Positions 8,977-16,737 of a stretch of 50,514 nt of DNA are shown here, one piece after another; position 1 is the first letter of the stretch; each line of letters opens with the position of its first letter. The notes beneath the pieces were generated by a model. It was not told the DNA's origin. It saw nothing but the letters and a program-made list of their open reading frames with translations, and ran no database searches. The position numbers and the translations under genes are program-made. This DNA comes from Betaproteobacteria bacterium HGW-Betaproteobacteria-18 (GTDB taxonomy: Bacteria > Pseudomonadota > Gammaproteobacteria > Burkholderiales > Burkholderiaceae_C): NCBI GenBank assembly GCA_002842265.1, contig PHCO01000003.1:1-50514 (forward strand). Direction: 5' to 3'.

Positions 8977-9011
8977 GGAGGGATTGTAAAAGCGGACAGC
9001 CTGCAACGGAG

Positions 9012-9404
9012 TCATCGCGTCCCGTCCACGGCCTGGGCCACCTGCTCAATCAGCGCAGCGATGTCCTCGCGGATCGGCATGGTCTGGAACGCGCTGATGT
9101 TGGAACGCCCGGCGTTGCCGAGCGGCAACCGGCCCGTCAGATGACCCAAGGGCACCAGCAAAAGTCGGAGCAGCTGACCCAGGACCTCTCGCCCGTCGCG
9201 GGTTTCCCAACCCAGGGCCAGCATCTGGGCATGCGTAACCAGGTGCGGCCTCAGTCGGGTTTGTCCCAGCACATGGGCCGCCTCCAGCAGCAGCCAGCGC
9301 TGGGGGAGATCCGCAAGCGGCGCGACCCGCTCCCGCTGCATCAGTTGCATGAACAAGCGGGCGTCAAAAGCGGGCGCTGATGTGGCGTCAGTGCGAGTGG
9401 CCAT
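9012..9404 (-). CDS. DUF3703 family protein
   Basis: About 130 residues. The core (FDARLFMQLMQRERVAPLAD, then WLLLEAAHVLGQ, THAQMLALGW, GNAGRSNISAF and the end MPIREDIAALI) matches the DUF3703 family, which is repeatedly found between CDF exporters and other genes in proteobacterial metal islands. No enzymatic motif is visible. The start is placed at the ATG at 9404, which overlaps the end of the CDF gene by 17 bp; an ATG further downstream would also keep the domain. Soluble, cytoplasmic, function unknown. Confidence 0.78.
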   Translation of the reverse strand: MATRTDATSAPAFDARLFMQLMQRERVAPLADLPQRWLLLEAAHVLGQTRLRPHLVTHAQMLALGWETRDGREVLGQLLRLLLVPLGHLTGRLPLGNAGRSNISAFQTMPIREDIAALIEQVAQAVDGTR

Positions 9405-10050
9405 GACCATGCTCATGAACGTGGCCATCGTTGGCGCCCAGCTCGCCCTGCGCCTGGAGCCAGACTTGCCAGCCTCCCCGCACGGCCAGAATGGCCATGA
9501 GGGTGGCCACCAGCAGGTCGGGCCAGGCCGTGCCGGTGCCGAACACACCCAGCGCCGCACCCATCACGGCAATGTTGCCGATGGCGTCGTTGCGGGTGCA
9601 GAGCCACACGCTTCGCATGTTGGCATCGCCCTCCCGGTAGGCGTAAAGCATCCAGGCCACGGCCAAGTTGGCACTAAGCGCGAGCACGCCGACGGCCCCC
9701 ATGGTCATCGCGTCGGGCACCTGGCCGCTCCAGAGACTCCAGAGCGCCCGGCCCAGGACAAACAGACCAAACGCCACCATGCTGACCGCCTTGAGCATGG
9801 CGGCGCGAGCGCGCCAGGCCAGCGCCGCCGACAACACCGCCAGCGACACCCCGTAGTTCAGCGCGTCACCACCAAAATCGATCGCATCGGCCAGCAGCGA
9901 AACCGAGCCCGAGCGGTAGCCGGCGGCCAGTTCCACCATCAACATGGCGGCGTTGACCAGCATCGCGATCCAGAGGATGCGGCGGTAGCGCGGCAGGTTG
10001 ATCAGCGCCGCAGGTTTCGGGGTTTCGTGTTCACAACAATGGGCAGACAT
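9388..10050 (-). CDS. CDF family divalent cation exporter
   Basis: A 220-residue cation diffusion facilitator of the short type has six predicted helices. The conserved helix-2 metal site is LLADAIDFGGDALNYG, and a matching helix-5 site lies in TRNDAIGNIAVMG. There is a cysteine/histidine N terminus (HCCEHE) and a histidine-rich tail (HVHEHGHGHSH). It would export Zn, Cd or Co in exchange for protons. It is the first gene of the minus-strand operon, directly behind the MerR-type promoter at 10075-10105, with AAAGGAAA upstream of the ATG. The short form lacking a large cytoplasmic domain is typical of the CadR-linked group. Confidence 0.9.
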   Translation of the reverse strand: MSAHCCEHETPKPAALINLPRYRRILWIAMLVNAAMLMVELAAGYRSGSVSLLADAIDFGGDALNYGVSLAVLSAALAWRARAAMLKAVSMVAFGLFVLGRALWSLWSGQVPDAMTMGAVGVLALSANLAVAWMLYAYREGDANMRSVWLCTRNDAIGNIAVMGAALGVFGTGTAWPDLLVATLMAILAVRGGWQVWLQAQGELGANDGHVHEHGHGHSH

Positions 10051-10074
10051 GGGGATTTCCTTTCGAGTGATTTG

Positions 10075-10105
10075 ATTGGAAACCCTGTAGCAGCTACAGT
10101 GTCAA
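10075..10105 (-). promoter_or_regulatory. CadR-type promoter/operator for the CDF operon
   Basis: Read on the minus strand: TTGACA (10105-10100), a 19-bp spacer CTGTAGCTGCTACAGGGTT, then TCCAAT (10080-10075). The over-long 19-bp spacer with a CTGTAGC/GCTACAG dyad is the signature of MerR-family activated promoters. The start of the CDF gene lies about 25 bp downstream of the -10 element. Confidence 0.85.
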
Positions 10106-10132
10106 CACCTTCATCACGACACAGGTATCCCC

Positions 10133-10570
10133 ATGCGCATCAAGGAACTGAGCCAGGCCACAGGCGTGGATGTGGAGACGATCCGCTTCTACGAAAAAGA
10201 ACACCTGCTGCCCGCGCCCGCTCGCTCGGACAATGGCTACCGCGACTACGACGCCCTACACCTGGAGCGGCTGTCCTTCATCCGCCACTGCAGGGCGCTG
10301 GACATGCCCTTGTCGGACGTCAAGCGCCTGCTGGCGCTCGTGGACGACCCGGCGCGGCACGGCCTCGACGTGGACCATCTGGTGGACGAACAGCTCAGCC
10401 GTGTGCGGGCGCGGCTCAAGAGCATGCGCGCGCTGGAGCGGCAGCTGATGCAGCTGCGCTCGCGCTGCAAGGGCGAACACGAAGGCGGCGAGTGCGGCAT
10501 CCTGCAAGAGCTGGTGGCCGCAGCGCACGGCGAGTCATGTGCATGCCATCCTTTTTCAGCACAACCTTGA
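10133..10570 (+). CDS. cadR: Cd(II)/Pb(II)-responsive MerR regulator
   Basis: A 145-residue MerR-family regulator opens MRIKELSQATGVDVETIRFY with a winged helix-turn-helix, then a long dimerisation helix (about 80-115). Its effector region has cysteines placed as in CadR/PbrR: C77-like within FIRHCRAL, a CKGEHEGGECG loop, and a C-terminal CACH tail. Such proteins repress and then, on binding Cd or Pb, twist a 19-bp-spaced promoter into an active form. It is transcribed away from the CDF operon, with the operator in the shared 82-bp gap, and very probably also acts on the second, similar promoter in front of the P-type ATPase gene. Confidence 0.92.
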   Translation: MRIKELSQATGVDVETIRFYEKEHLLPAPARSDNGYRDYDALHLERLSFIRHCRALDMPLSDVKRLLALVDDPARHGLDVDHLVDEQLSRVRARLKSMRALERQLMQLRSRCKGEHEGGECGILQELVAAAHGESCACHPFSAQP

Positions 10571-10842
10571 TGAAACTTACTACAGACCGAAGTCAGTCTG
10601 GCCCTGATGCGTCGATGGCAGGCAAGGCAGTAAGCAAGCCCAGGACCCAAGCCTACGGTTGCAGCATTCACTACGGTGTGGTGGATGCCGTGAAGAACTT
10701 GTTCAAGCCTGCTGGTTAGTCTCGCAAGCTCAGGGGCTAGGCTTTTGTCAGGTGGGTATTCACACGTGGTCCTCAGCAAGCTCAAGCTGGTGCCAGCGCT
10801 GCCACTTGACATTGAGGTCACTACAGGGTTTCCAATGGGGCC
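10571..10842. other. cadR-cadA intergenic region
   Basis: This spacer of about 270 bp carries no gene with a convincing start. A short frame around 10650-10720 (tacggttgcagcattcactacgg) looks protein-like but has no context and may be a remnant. The functional element is the MerR-type promoter at its right end (10806-10836). Confidence 0.5.
10806..10836 (+). promoter_or_regulatory. CadR-type promoter/operator for the P-type ATPase
   Basis: TTGACA (10806-10811), a 19-bp spacer TTGAGGTCACTACAGGGTT, and TCCAAT (10831-10836). The right half CTACAGGGTTTCCAAT is identical to the promoter of the CDF operon, while the left half of the dyad is degenerate. The annotated ATG begins only 7 bp after the -10 element, so the transcript would have almost no leader. 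Confidence 0.82.
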
Positions 10843-13110
10843 ATGAAACAAGAAGCCACCACCTCTCCAGGCGTTGACACCTGCTGCTCCGCTGGCTGCT
10901 CCAGCCCTGCCACACCAGCAAATACCGTAGCCAGCAACAGGGAGCCGGGCAAACTTTTTCGAATTGCGACGATGGACTGCAGCGCCGAGGAAGCCGAGAT
11001 CCGCCGGGCGCTGGAACCTCTGGATGGAATCCGCTCATTGGGCTTCCAGCTGGGCGCGCGTACCCTCAGCATCGATGCAACAGAGCGCGCGTATCCCTTG
11101 GCGCTGGCTGCTATTCGCAAAGCGGGCTTCGACCCGCAGCCCGTGGCCGCAACGATCGGTACCCAAGGGGGGGAGGCAAGCGAGCATGCCGAAGGCGACG
11201 ACCATGGACATGGGTTTGCTGGCGGCATGTCTCGACTGGTGGTCGCGCTTGTACTTGCCACGGGAGCGGAATTGCTCTCATTCTTTGCACCCGATCAGAT
11301 AGCTTGGAAGATTGCCGGCATGGCCGTCGCCGGGCTGGCCATCTGGCTGGCTGGGATCGACACTTACAAAAAGGGCTTCACGGCGTTGCTGCGCGGCAAA
11401 CTCAACATCAATGCACTGATGTCGGTGGCCGTCACAGGTGCGTTCCTCATCGGCCAGTGGCCTGAGGCCGCCATGGTGATGGCCCTCTACGCCATTGCCG
11501 AGCTGATCGAGGCCAAGGCCGTGGACCGAGCCCGCAACGCGATCAAGGGTTTGCTGGAACTGGCGCCAGAAGATGCCCTGGTGCTCGGCTCCAGCGGAGC
11601 TTGGACCACAACGCCGGTCGCTGCTGTGGCCATTGGCGCGACCGTGCGCATCAAACCCGGTGAGCGCGTCCCACTCGACGGCACGGTGACCAAGGGGAAC
11701 GGGGCCATCAACCAGGCCCCGGTGACTGGCGAAAGCATTCCCGTGGACAAAGCTCCCGGGGATCAGGTTTTCGCTGGCACCATCAATGAGACCGGTGAAC
11801 TGGAGTTCCAGGTCACCGCCTTGTCGAGCAACACCACCCTGGCAAGGATCATTCAAGCTGTTGAGCAGGCGCAAGGCACGCGCGCACCGACGCAGCGCTT
11901 TGTCGATCGGTTCGCCGCCATCTACACGCCTGCAGTCTTCGCCATTGCCGTAGCGGTGGCGTTTCTCACACCGTTTCTGATGGGTCTGACCTGGCTGGAG
12001 GCAGTGTACAAGGCGCTCGTGCTGCTGGTGATCGCCTGCCCTTGCGCGTTGGTCATCTCCACACCTGTCACGGTGGTCAGCGGACTGGCAACCGGCGCTC
12101 GCCGCGGAATCCTGATCAAGGGCGGAACCTACCTGGAGGACGCCCGGCTCCTGAAGGCCGTTGCGCTGGACAAAACAGGCACCATTACCGAGGGCAAACC
12201 CAAGCTGGTGCAGTGGCGAGTCTGGGATGGGTGGGATGAAGCAGTGGCTCAGCAGTTGGCCGCAAGCTTGGCCGGCCGTTCCGATCACCCGGTCTCCAAG
12301 GCGATTGACCAGGGCCTTGAAGTCCAGGGCCCGGAGGCCCAGAACTTCAAGGCTTTGCCTGGGCGCGGTGTCGAAGCCGTGATCGATGGTGTGCGCCTGG
12401 TGCTGGGGAATCACCGACTGATCCATGAGCAGGGACTGTGCACCCCTGAACTGGAGGCGGAACTGGCCATCCACGAAAAGCAAGGCCGCACGGTGACCCT
12501 CCTGGCTGACGACTCCCGCGTTCTCGCTCTGTTTGCTGTCGCTGACACCATCCGGGAGACATCCAGACAGGCCATCGTCGATCTCAAGGCAATGGGGGTG
12601 ACCTTGGTCATGCTGACCGGCGACAACACCGCTACTGCCAAGGCCATCGCTGCACAAGCCGGCATCGAAGATGCACGCGGCGACTTGCTGCCCGAAGCCA
12701 AGCTCGATGCCATCAAGCAAATGCAAGAGCGCTATGGCGCCACCGGCATGACCGGCGATGGCATCAACGATGCACCGGCATTGGCTCAGGCCGACATCGG
12801 CTTCGCCATGGGTGGTGCAGGTACCGACACGGCCATGGAAGCGGCCGACGTGGTCATCATGAACGACAACCTACAGCGAGTGGCCGAGACGGTACGACTG
12901 TCCAGGCGCACCCACGCTGTGCTATGGCAGAACATCACTTTGGCGCTGGGAATCAAGAGCGTGTTTCTGGTGCTGGCGGTGTTCGGCACCGCGACCATGT
13001 GGATGGCGGTTTTTGCGGACATGGGCGCGAGCTTGTTGGTGGTCGCCAACGGCCTGCGGTTGCTTCGTGGAACAGAAGTGGAGCCAACTTCCAAGCCAAA
13101 CCGCTCGTAA
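10843..13110 (+). CDS. cadA: Heavy-metal P1B-type ATPase (Cd/Zn/Pb exporter)
   Basis: A 755-residue transporting ATPase. The N terminus has a CCSAGC metal-binding motif (14-19), an HMA-like fold with only one cysteine (TMDCSAEE, about 43-50), and a short HG-rich run near 125. Membrane helix 6 has the CPC motif of Zn/Cd/Pb pumps (IACPCALVIS, near 397-406). The phosphorylation site is D443 in DKTGTITEG, and the hinge motif GDGINDAPA is at 638-646. It pumps Cd, Zn or Pb out of the cytoplasm using ATP. The ATG at 10843 has no ribosome-binding site and lies at the expected transcription start, suggesting leaderless translation. A 24-bp hairpin-like sequence follows the stop (CAACAGCT...AGCTGTT) without a T tract. 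Confidence 0.93.
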   Translation: MKQEATTSPGVDTCCSAGCSSPATPANTVASNREPGKLFRIATMDCSAEEAEIRRALEPLDGIRSLGFQLGARTLSIDATERAYPLALAAIRKAGFDPQPVAATIGTQGGEASEHAEGDDHGHGFAGGMSRLVVALVLATGAELLSFFAPDQIAWKIAGMAVAGLAIWLAGIDTYKKGFTALLRGKLNINALMSVAVTGAFLIGQWPEAAMVMALYAIAELIEAKAVDRARNAIKGLLELAPEDALVLGSSGAWTTTPVAAVAIGATVRIKPGERVPLDGTVTKGNGAINQAPVTGESIPVDKAPGDQVFAGTINETGELEFQVTALSSNTTLARIIQAVEQAQGTRAPTQRFVDRFAAIYTPAVFAIAVAVAFLTPFLMGLTWLEAVYKALVLLVIACPCALVISTPVTVVSGLATGARRGILIKGGTYLEDARLLKAVALDKTGTITEGKPKLVQWRVWDGWDEAVAQQLAASLAGRSDHPVSKAIDQGLEVQGPEAQNFKALPGRGVEAVIDGVRLVLGNHRLIHEQGLCTPELEAELAIHEKQGRTVTLLADDSRVLALFAVADTIRETSRQAIVDLKAMGVTLVMLTGDNTATAKAIAAQAGIEDARGDLLPEAKLDAIKQMQERYGATGMTGDGINDAPALAQADIGFAMGGAGTDTAMEAADVVIMNDNLQRVAETVRLSRRTHAVLWQNITLALGIKSVFLVLAVFGTATMWMAVFADMGASLLVVANGLRLLRGTEVEPTSKPNRS

Positions 13111-13239
13111 CCAAGGCAGCACGCCCATTCCAACAGCTAGACATCCAGCTGTTCAGGCAGATCGAGTGCATCGTTGACCTGCCCCCCCAGTCATACCAGC
13201 CTAAAGGTAGTGAGGTCCGTCAACCGCCAGTCCGAATGA

Positions 13240-13430
13240 TGGGGTAGCGGTCGGTGGTACGGCGCTAACCGGGTCGCGGAAGCTCCATGTCCGCATCACC
13301 ACTTACAGCCGCCATTCGGGCCAGCGCTGGTCGCTATACCCAACAGCCGCTTCGTGGCAGACAGCGTGAGTACGCTTGGCAACAGCCACCGCCAGCCACC
13401 GCCAGCCACCGCCAGCAACCGCTGCACACT
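13240..13430 (+). repeat. Dispersed intergenic repeat, copy A
   Basis: Aligns with 23965-24135 in the same orientation. The best-conserved part reads acagccgccattcgggccag, then caacagccgcttc and ggcag-cagcgtgag. Identity is roughly three quarters by eye. The short ORFs inside it are shadows of the repeat. The two copies bracket the lower-GC gene patchwork. Confidence 0.65.
13385..13414 (+). repeat. Short tandem repeat, three 10-bp units
   Basis: GCCACCGCCA is present three times head to tail and is followed by a partial GCAACCGC. It lies inside copy A of the dispersed repeat and is absent from copy B, so it looks like a local slippage expansion. Confidence 0.75.
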
Positions 13431-13867
13431 TGCCCGTCGCTGGTCAGGACCCGCTTGAGGCTGGTTGCTGTCCCACAGTTTCGACGGCTGAGTGCATTCT
13501 CCGAACCGCAACCCGTCGTTCACCGAGCAGGATCTCAAACGACCGCTCGACCTCCTACACCGGTCGCTCGGCAGGGGCGACAGGTTTTATGTTCGGGAAT
13601 GGCGGCTCACGCTGTGGGCGAACTGATGCTCTCGGCGGGCTTTGCGGCAGGGGTGATGTTGTTCTATGAGTGAGAATATTGGGCGGGGGAAGGGGGAGCA
13701 AAAAGAGCAAAGCCTTCAAACTCCTTTGCTGAACCAAGCTGACTAGCGTCACGTGGTCTTCAGATTGAAGTTGTTGATATTGTCTGGATGGGTTCCTTTG
13801 CATATGCGAACTTTACTGGATTGCAGGTGTTGCACTTCAGGTTTGAATAGCACCTTAAGAGAGGTGA

Positions 13868-14167
13868 AATCAAGCTAAACTACTCTCACTTGGGGATGTT
13901 GACCTAAATTCGAGTGCTGGAAAAGCGCTAGTAAGCGTTCTTGCCGCCGCTGCCGAGTTGGAACATGACCTCCAGATTGAAAGAGCACAAACAGGTCATC
14001 AGAGAGCGAAAGTCGATGGTAAAGACGTTGGTCGTACCCCGAACGGCAATGAGGAACAGAAACTCCAAATCGTGGTGCTTTTGAATGCATGTTTATCTGT
14101 TTCATCTACCGAACGCCAATTTAATGTGAGCCGAGCGTCCATAGTCGCACACAGGACAGAAGCATAA
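13868..14167 (+). pseudogene. Serine recombinase (resolvase/invertase) C-terminal remnant
   Basis: An open frame with no start codon runs from a TGA at 13865 to the TAA at 14165. It reads like the second half of a Tn3-type resolvase or DNA invertase: LLSLGDVDLNSSAGKAL, LAAAAELEHDLQIER, GHQRAKVDGKDVGRTP, and a final helix-turn-helix (ERQFNVSRASIVAH). The catalytic N-terminal domain is missing, and upstream sequence holds only scraps in other frames. It is therefore a dead remnant of a mobile element next to the imported genes. ORF 13958-14167 in the track is part of this frame. Confidence 0.72.
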
Positions 14168-14239
14168 TAAATGCAGTGAGTTATCTATATGCATGCTCAA
14201 TCAGTTACCCATCGGAACCGCCGTTACGAACTTTAAACA

Positions 14240-14986
14240 ATGCGGCCTATATTGCTATTATCTATAGTGCTAGCTTTGACTAGCGCTGCACAAGCCCAGA
14301 ACTTATTGCGAGTATCTGAGGATGCGTGGACACAGCTACTGCCTGATGAAAGAACTGACATCCAAGAGCGGTTCCTAGTTGAACCAGTTTCGTCTAGTCT
14401 TTTTGGGAAAATTATAGACAACCAAGGCCTAGACAGATCCATTCAGGGAAACAATGCAGGGAGCGCATTAGGGGGATCAATTGCTAGTGCTGCTTATATC
14501 GATAACGCATTTCGACCAAATGGCAACTTCTCCGCGAAAGAACACTTGGCAGCCGTGATCGTTGGCGGCGTATTGGGTTCAGCGCTAAACCGAGCGCCAG
14601 TTAGTCAGTTTCAATTTCGCTATGCAGTTCAAGACGGTCGGGGTGGAGTAAGTTATCATGACGTGATCTCACAAGATCCATTCCGTCATCCGGTTGGCAT
14701 TTGTGTAAACCTCCCTGCCGTAACCCTCGCTCAAAACCAAGAGCTGTGCAGCCAAACAGCTGAAATATTGAGATCGACCTATCTTCCGGGCTATACATCC
14801 AGACCTCTAGTCAGCCACTCCAGCTCGGCCAAACATTCTGTGCGAGCGTCTCCTCAAGTGGCTGTCCAAGAAGATGCAAGTAGGAATGAGTCGAGTTCTA
14901 AAGTGCTCTGCAAAATTGGAACTCTGTCACCAGTGACTGCAAGTCGAGAAAAGTGTGAATCTATCAATGGAAATATCATAGAATGA
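14240..14986 (+). CDS. Hypothetical exported protein
   Basis: A 248-residue product of unknown family. A clear signal peptide (MRPILLLSIVLALTSAAQAQ) is followed by a mature part with a glycine/alanine-rich stretch near residues 72-110 (NNAGSALGGSIASAAY, AAVIVGGVLGSAL), resembling glycine-zipper surface proteins. There are two cysteine pairs in the later half, and the C terminus (VLCKIGTLSPV...) is polar. The codon use is AT-richer than the metal island. Its last four bases overlap the next gene (ATGA), so the two form an operon. No function can be assigned; envelope location is inferred. Confidence 0.6.
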   Translation: MRPILLLSIVLALTSAAQAQNLLRVSEDAWTQLLPDERTDIQERFLVEPVSSSLFGKIIDNQGLDRSIQGNNAGSALGGSIASAAYIDNAFRPNGNFSAKEHLAAVIVGGVLGSALNRAPVSQFQFRYAVQDGRGGVSYHDVISQDPFRHPVGICVNLPAVTLAQNQELCSQTAEILRSTYLPGYTSRPLVSHSSSAKHSVRASPQVAVQEDASRNESSSKVLCKIGTLSPVTASREKCESINGNIIE

Positions 14987-15573
14987 AATACAAAATCTTA
15001 ATATCAATTGCCACCTTGTTTCTCGCTGGCTGTGGTACAAACTTCATCTATAACATAGGCAACAAGACCTACGATGATCCTGATGACTTCATTAAAGCGG
15101 GAGAGGCGAATAATCTCGCAGTAAAGCGTGCAATCCTTCCACTTCAGAAGAAACTCACAGATAAAAAGCTAATTATTGTTTTCGCAAGCAGAGATGCGAT
15201 TGTGTCTAATAGTACGGCACAGGCTGAGGCTCGGGTGAAGAAGAAGCTGAATGAAGACTTTATCGAAAATCATGAGACGATGGCAACATATACTGTCAAC
15301 GGGGTGAAGAATATGTACGAGGCTGCTAGCGTAAAAGGTATATATTCTCACGTCGTTTACAGAGAAACCAATACGCTGGCGAACTCATTAGCACCCGCCG
15401 CTGATTATGATACGCTAGCTTGGTATCAGGAAGCTGGCGGCGTTGGCCAGTGGTTCTATTCCAGTGCGAAATATGGAAAACAATTATTTGTCTTTGATCA
15501 AACTTCAAATGAAGCTAGCGTAAAGACTGAAGCTTTCCTCTCTGCCCTTCAAGCACTTGCAATTCGTGACTAG
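14983..15573 (+). CDS. Hypothetical lipoprotein
   Basis: The 196-residue product has a lipobox LAGC after a short hydrophobic signal (MKYKILISIATLFLAGCGTN), so it is probably anchored in the outer membrane. The mature protein is a mixed alpha/beta sequence containing KKLIIVFASRDAIVSN and a long middle region with aromatic residues; no known domain was recognised. It is coupled to the preceding exported protein through an ATGA overlap and is followed by a strong terminator, so the pair is a self-contained two-gene unit. Possibly a surface complex; the role is unknown. Confidence 0.65.
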   Translation: MKYKILISIATLFLAGCGTNFIYNIGNKTYDDPDDFIKAGEANNLAVKRAILPLQKKLTDKKLIIVFASRDAIVSNSTAQAEARVKKKLNEDFIENHETMATYTVNGVKNMYEAASVKGIYSHVVYRETNTLANSLAPAADYDTLAWYQEAGGVGQWFYSSAKYGKQLFVFDQTSNEASVKTEAFLSALQALAIRD

Positions 15574-15601
15574 TTATTGGTTGTTAGTTATATATCAAGC
15601 G

Positions 15602-15635
15602 GAAGCCTCTCGAAGTAATTCGCGAGGCTTTTTCT
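15602..15635 (+). terminator. Intrinsic terminator
   Basis: AGCCTCTCGAA-gtaa-TTCGCGAGGCT followed by TTTTTCTT forms an 11-bp stem with one mismatch and a tetraloop. It ends the 14240-15573 operon, 30 bp after its last stop. Confidence 0.85.
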
Positions 15636-15638
15636 TGA

Positions 15639-15872
15639 TTATTTATATTTTCCAGAGGGCATGCTATCGACCAGTTGCAGCCATGCCATCGAAGGAAAAA
15701 TCGCACCCAATGCGAGTAAGACTTTTCGGAACTGAGGACCGCCACGTCGGACGACTGTAACCTCCTCGACAACGGTCATTGATGCCACCGCGCTGCCGGG
15801 TGAGCCGATGACCTCGTCGTACCAAGTACCGAAGTCCCAACTCGCCGCAGCGACTAACGGCACTCGCTGCAC
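15639..15872 (-). CDS. Doubtful small membrane protein or fragment
   Basis: A 77-codon frame reads like protein in its middle (DFGTWYDEVIGSPGSAVAS, then TVVEEVTVVRRGG) and ends with a hydrophobic helix (VLLALGAIFPSMAWL). There is no good ribosome-binding site at the listed start, and no family was recognised. It may be the C-terminal part of a gene cut by the repeat DNA at 15.9 kb, or chance coding. Confidence 0.25.
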   Translation of the reverse strand: MQRVPLVAAASWDFGTWYDEVIGSPGSAVASMTVVEEVTVVRRGGPQFRKVLLALGAIFPSMAWLQLVDSMPSGKYK

Positions 15873-16262
15873 AGCCGAACTTGTAAAATCGAAGGTCGCT
15901 TGAGGCTGGTTGCGGCCGGTCAGGTGTTCAGGGCCCGATCACAGCCGCCGCTCGAAACGGCCATTCCTCGTCTGCCTGGCGACCGACCGTTGCACCTCCA
16001 GCAGCGGCCACTCAACAGCGTTGGGCCAGACGAGATGCCGAGCGACTCCTGCCCGCCAAGACGACCGGCTCTTCACGACCCGTACCGGTCATTCAAGGAG
16101 CCAACGCGAAGCGGTCACTGTGTGATAAGGGATGCCGGGTTTCGTGCTTTACTTGTACAAAAATCAGATCGGCGTGCGCAACACGTCCTGAATATCCGCC
16201 CAGTTTATTCCGCAGGCTCTGCGGAAGGCATCGCATAAACGTGCAAGAAGAACGGTTCCGCA

Positions 16263-16649
16263 GTGGCGAATTACTTCAAAAGAAGCGAGCGAAAGCTCTT
16301 TGTGACCTGTCTCGTCGCAACGGTTGCTGCGGGAGCTGCGTCCGTTCTGGCTATTGGTTTATCGCATGGGCTGGCCGGGAAGTTGACTGCAACCTCCGGA
16401 CTTTTGGCGACTCTGACTGGCGTCGTTCAGCTCGAGGTCAGTGGTCTTTTCACGAAGATCATGGAGATCTACGGGGACGACACAAAGTATCCGTACGGCC
16501 CACCGTCATACATCACGCGAGAAGTCATCGATGACCCCGATGCTCCTGTTCTCAGCTGGATTCGGACCTATGCGTTTTTCTCGCCTGCTACTGGCTTCTG
16601 GCTTATCGTCCTGGGCACGCTCATTCAGGTTCTCGCGGTATGGCTATAG
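16263..16649 (+). CDS. Small integral membrane protein, unknown
   Basis: A 128-residue product starts at GTG 16263 (no better start is available). Three hydrophobic helices are apparent: about 11-32, 40-62 (AGKLTATSGLLATLTGVVQLEVSGL) and 108-127 (GFWLIVLGTLIQVLAVWL). A polar loop lies between them (MEIYGDDTKYPYGPPSYIT). No family was recognised. It lies within a unit ending in the attC site at 16669-16737, only 19 bp after its stop codon. That is the normal position for an integron cassette gene, so a cassette-borne membrane protein is the best description. Confidence 0.6.
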   Translation: MANYFKRSERKLFVTCLVATVAAGAASVLAIGLSHGLAGKLTATSGLLATLTGVVQLEVSGLFTKIMEIYGDDTKYPYGPPSYITREVIDDPDAPVLSWIRTYAFFSPATGFWLIVLGTLIQVLAVWL

Positions 16650-16668
16650 CAAGCAAAGCGCGCACGAC

Positions 16669-16737
16669 ACCCAACCCTGCATTGCAGCCGACCCTGGCCA
16701 GTTGCGCTGGCCGGTCGGCAGAATTCAAGCGTTATGA
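16669..16737 (+). other. Integron attC recombination site
   Basis: R'' ACCCAAC (16669-16675), L'' GCCGACC, a central GGCCAG-TTGCG-CTGGCC stem, L' GGTCGGC, then AATTCAAGC and the core GTTATGA (16731-16737). Folding the two halves gives the usual attC hairpin with a few unpaired bases. The last 20 bases closely resemble the ends of well-known class 1 cassette sites. The length of 69 bp is normal. Orientation is plus, so cassettes would read left to right. Confidence 0.8.

Larger units (their letters stand above)
13111..13867. other. Repeat-rich intergenic DNA
   Basis: No gene is supported here. Contents: a hairpin at 13126-13154, a ttgacctgcccccc motif at 13172 that recurs at 18588 and resembles an insertion-sequence end, one copy of a dispersed repeat (13240-13430), and a short 10-bp tandem repeat. 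From about 13680 the base composition shifts toward AT, marking entry into the foreign patchwork. Confidence 0.5.
15574..16262. other. Intergenic DNA between cassette-like units
   Basis: Besides the terminator and the doubtful minus-strand frame, this stretch holds repeat-like DNA at 15.9-16.1 kb (ttgaggctggttgcggcc, also seen at 13451). At 16020 lies AACAGCGTTGGGC, whose GTTGGG is complementary to the CCCAAC of the attC site at 16669. This is a possible left boundary of the cassette carrying the 16263 gene. Confidence 0.45.

Noticed and set aside
8544-9380. 278-aa plus-strand ORF opposite czcI and DUF3703
   Set aside because: Antisense shadow rich in arginine, histidine and proline; the minus-strand genes have recognisable families.
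11278-12726. 482-aa minus-strand ORF opposite cadA
   Set aside because: Shadow of the P-type ATPase, whose motifs are intact on the plus strand.
13385-13420. Tandem repeat considered as a CRISPR fragment or iteron array
   Set aside because: Units are contiguous 10-mers without spacers and lie inside a dispersed repeat.
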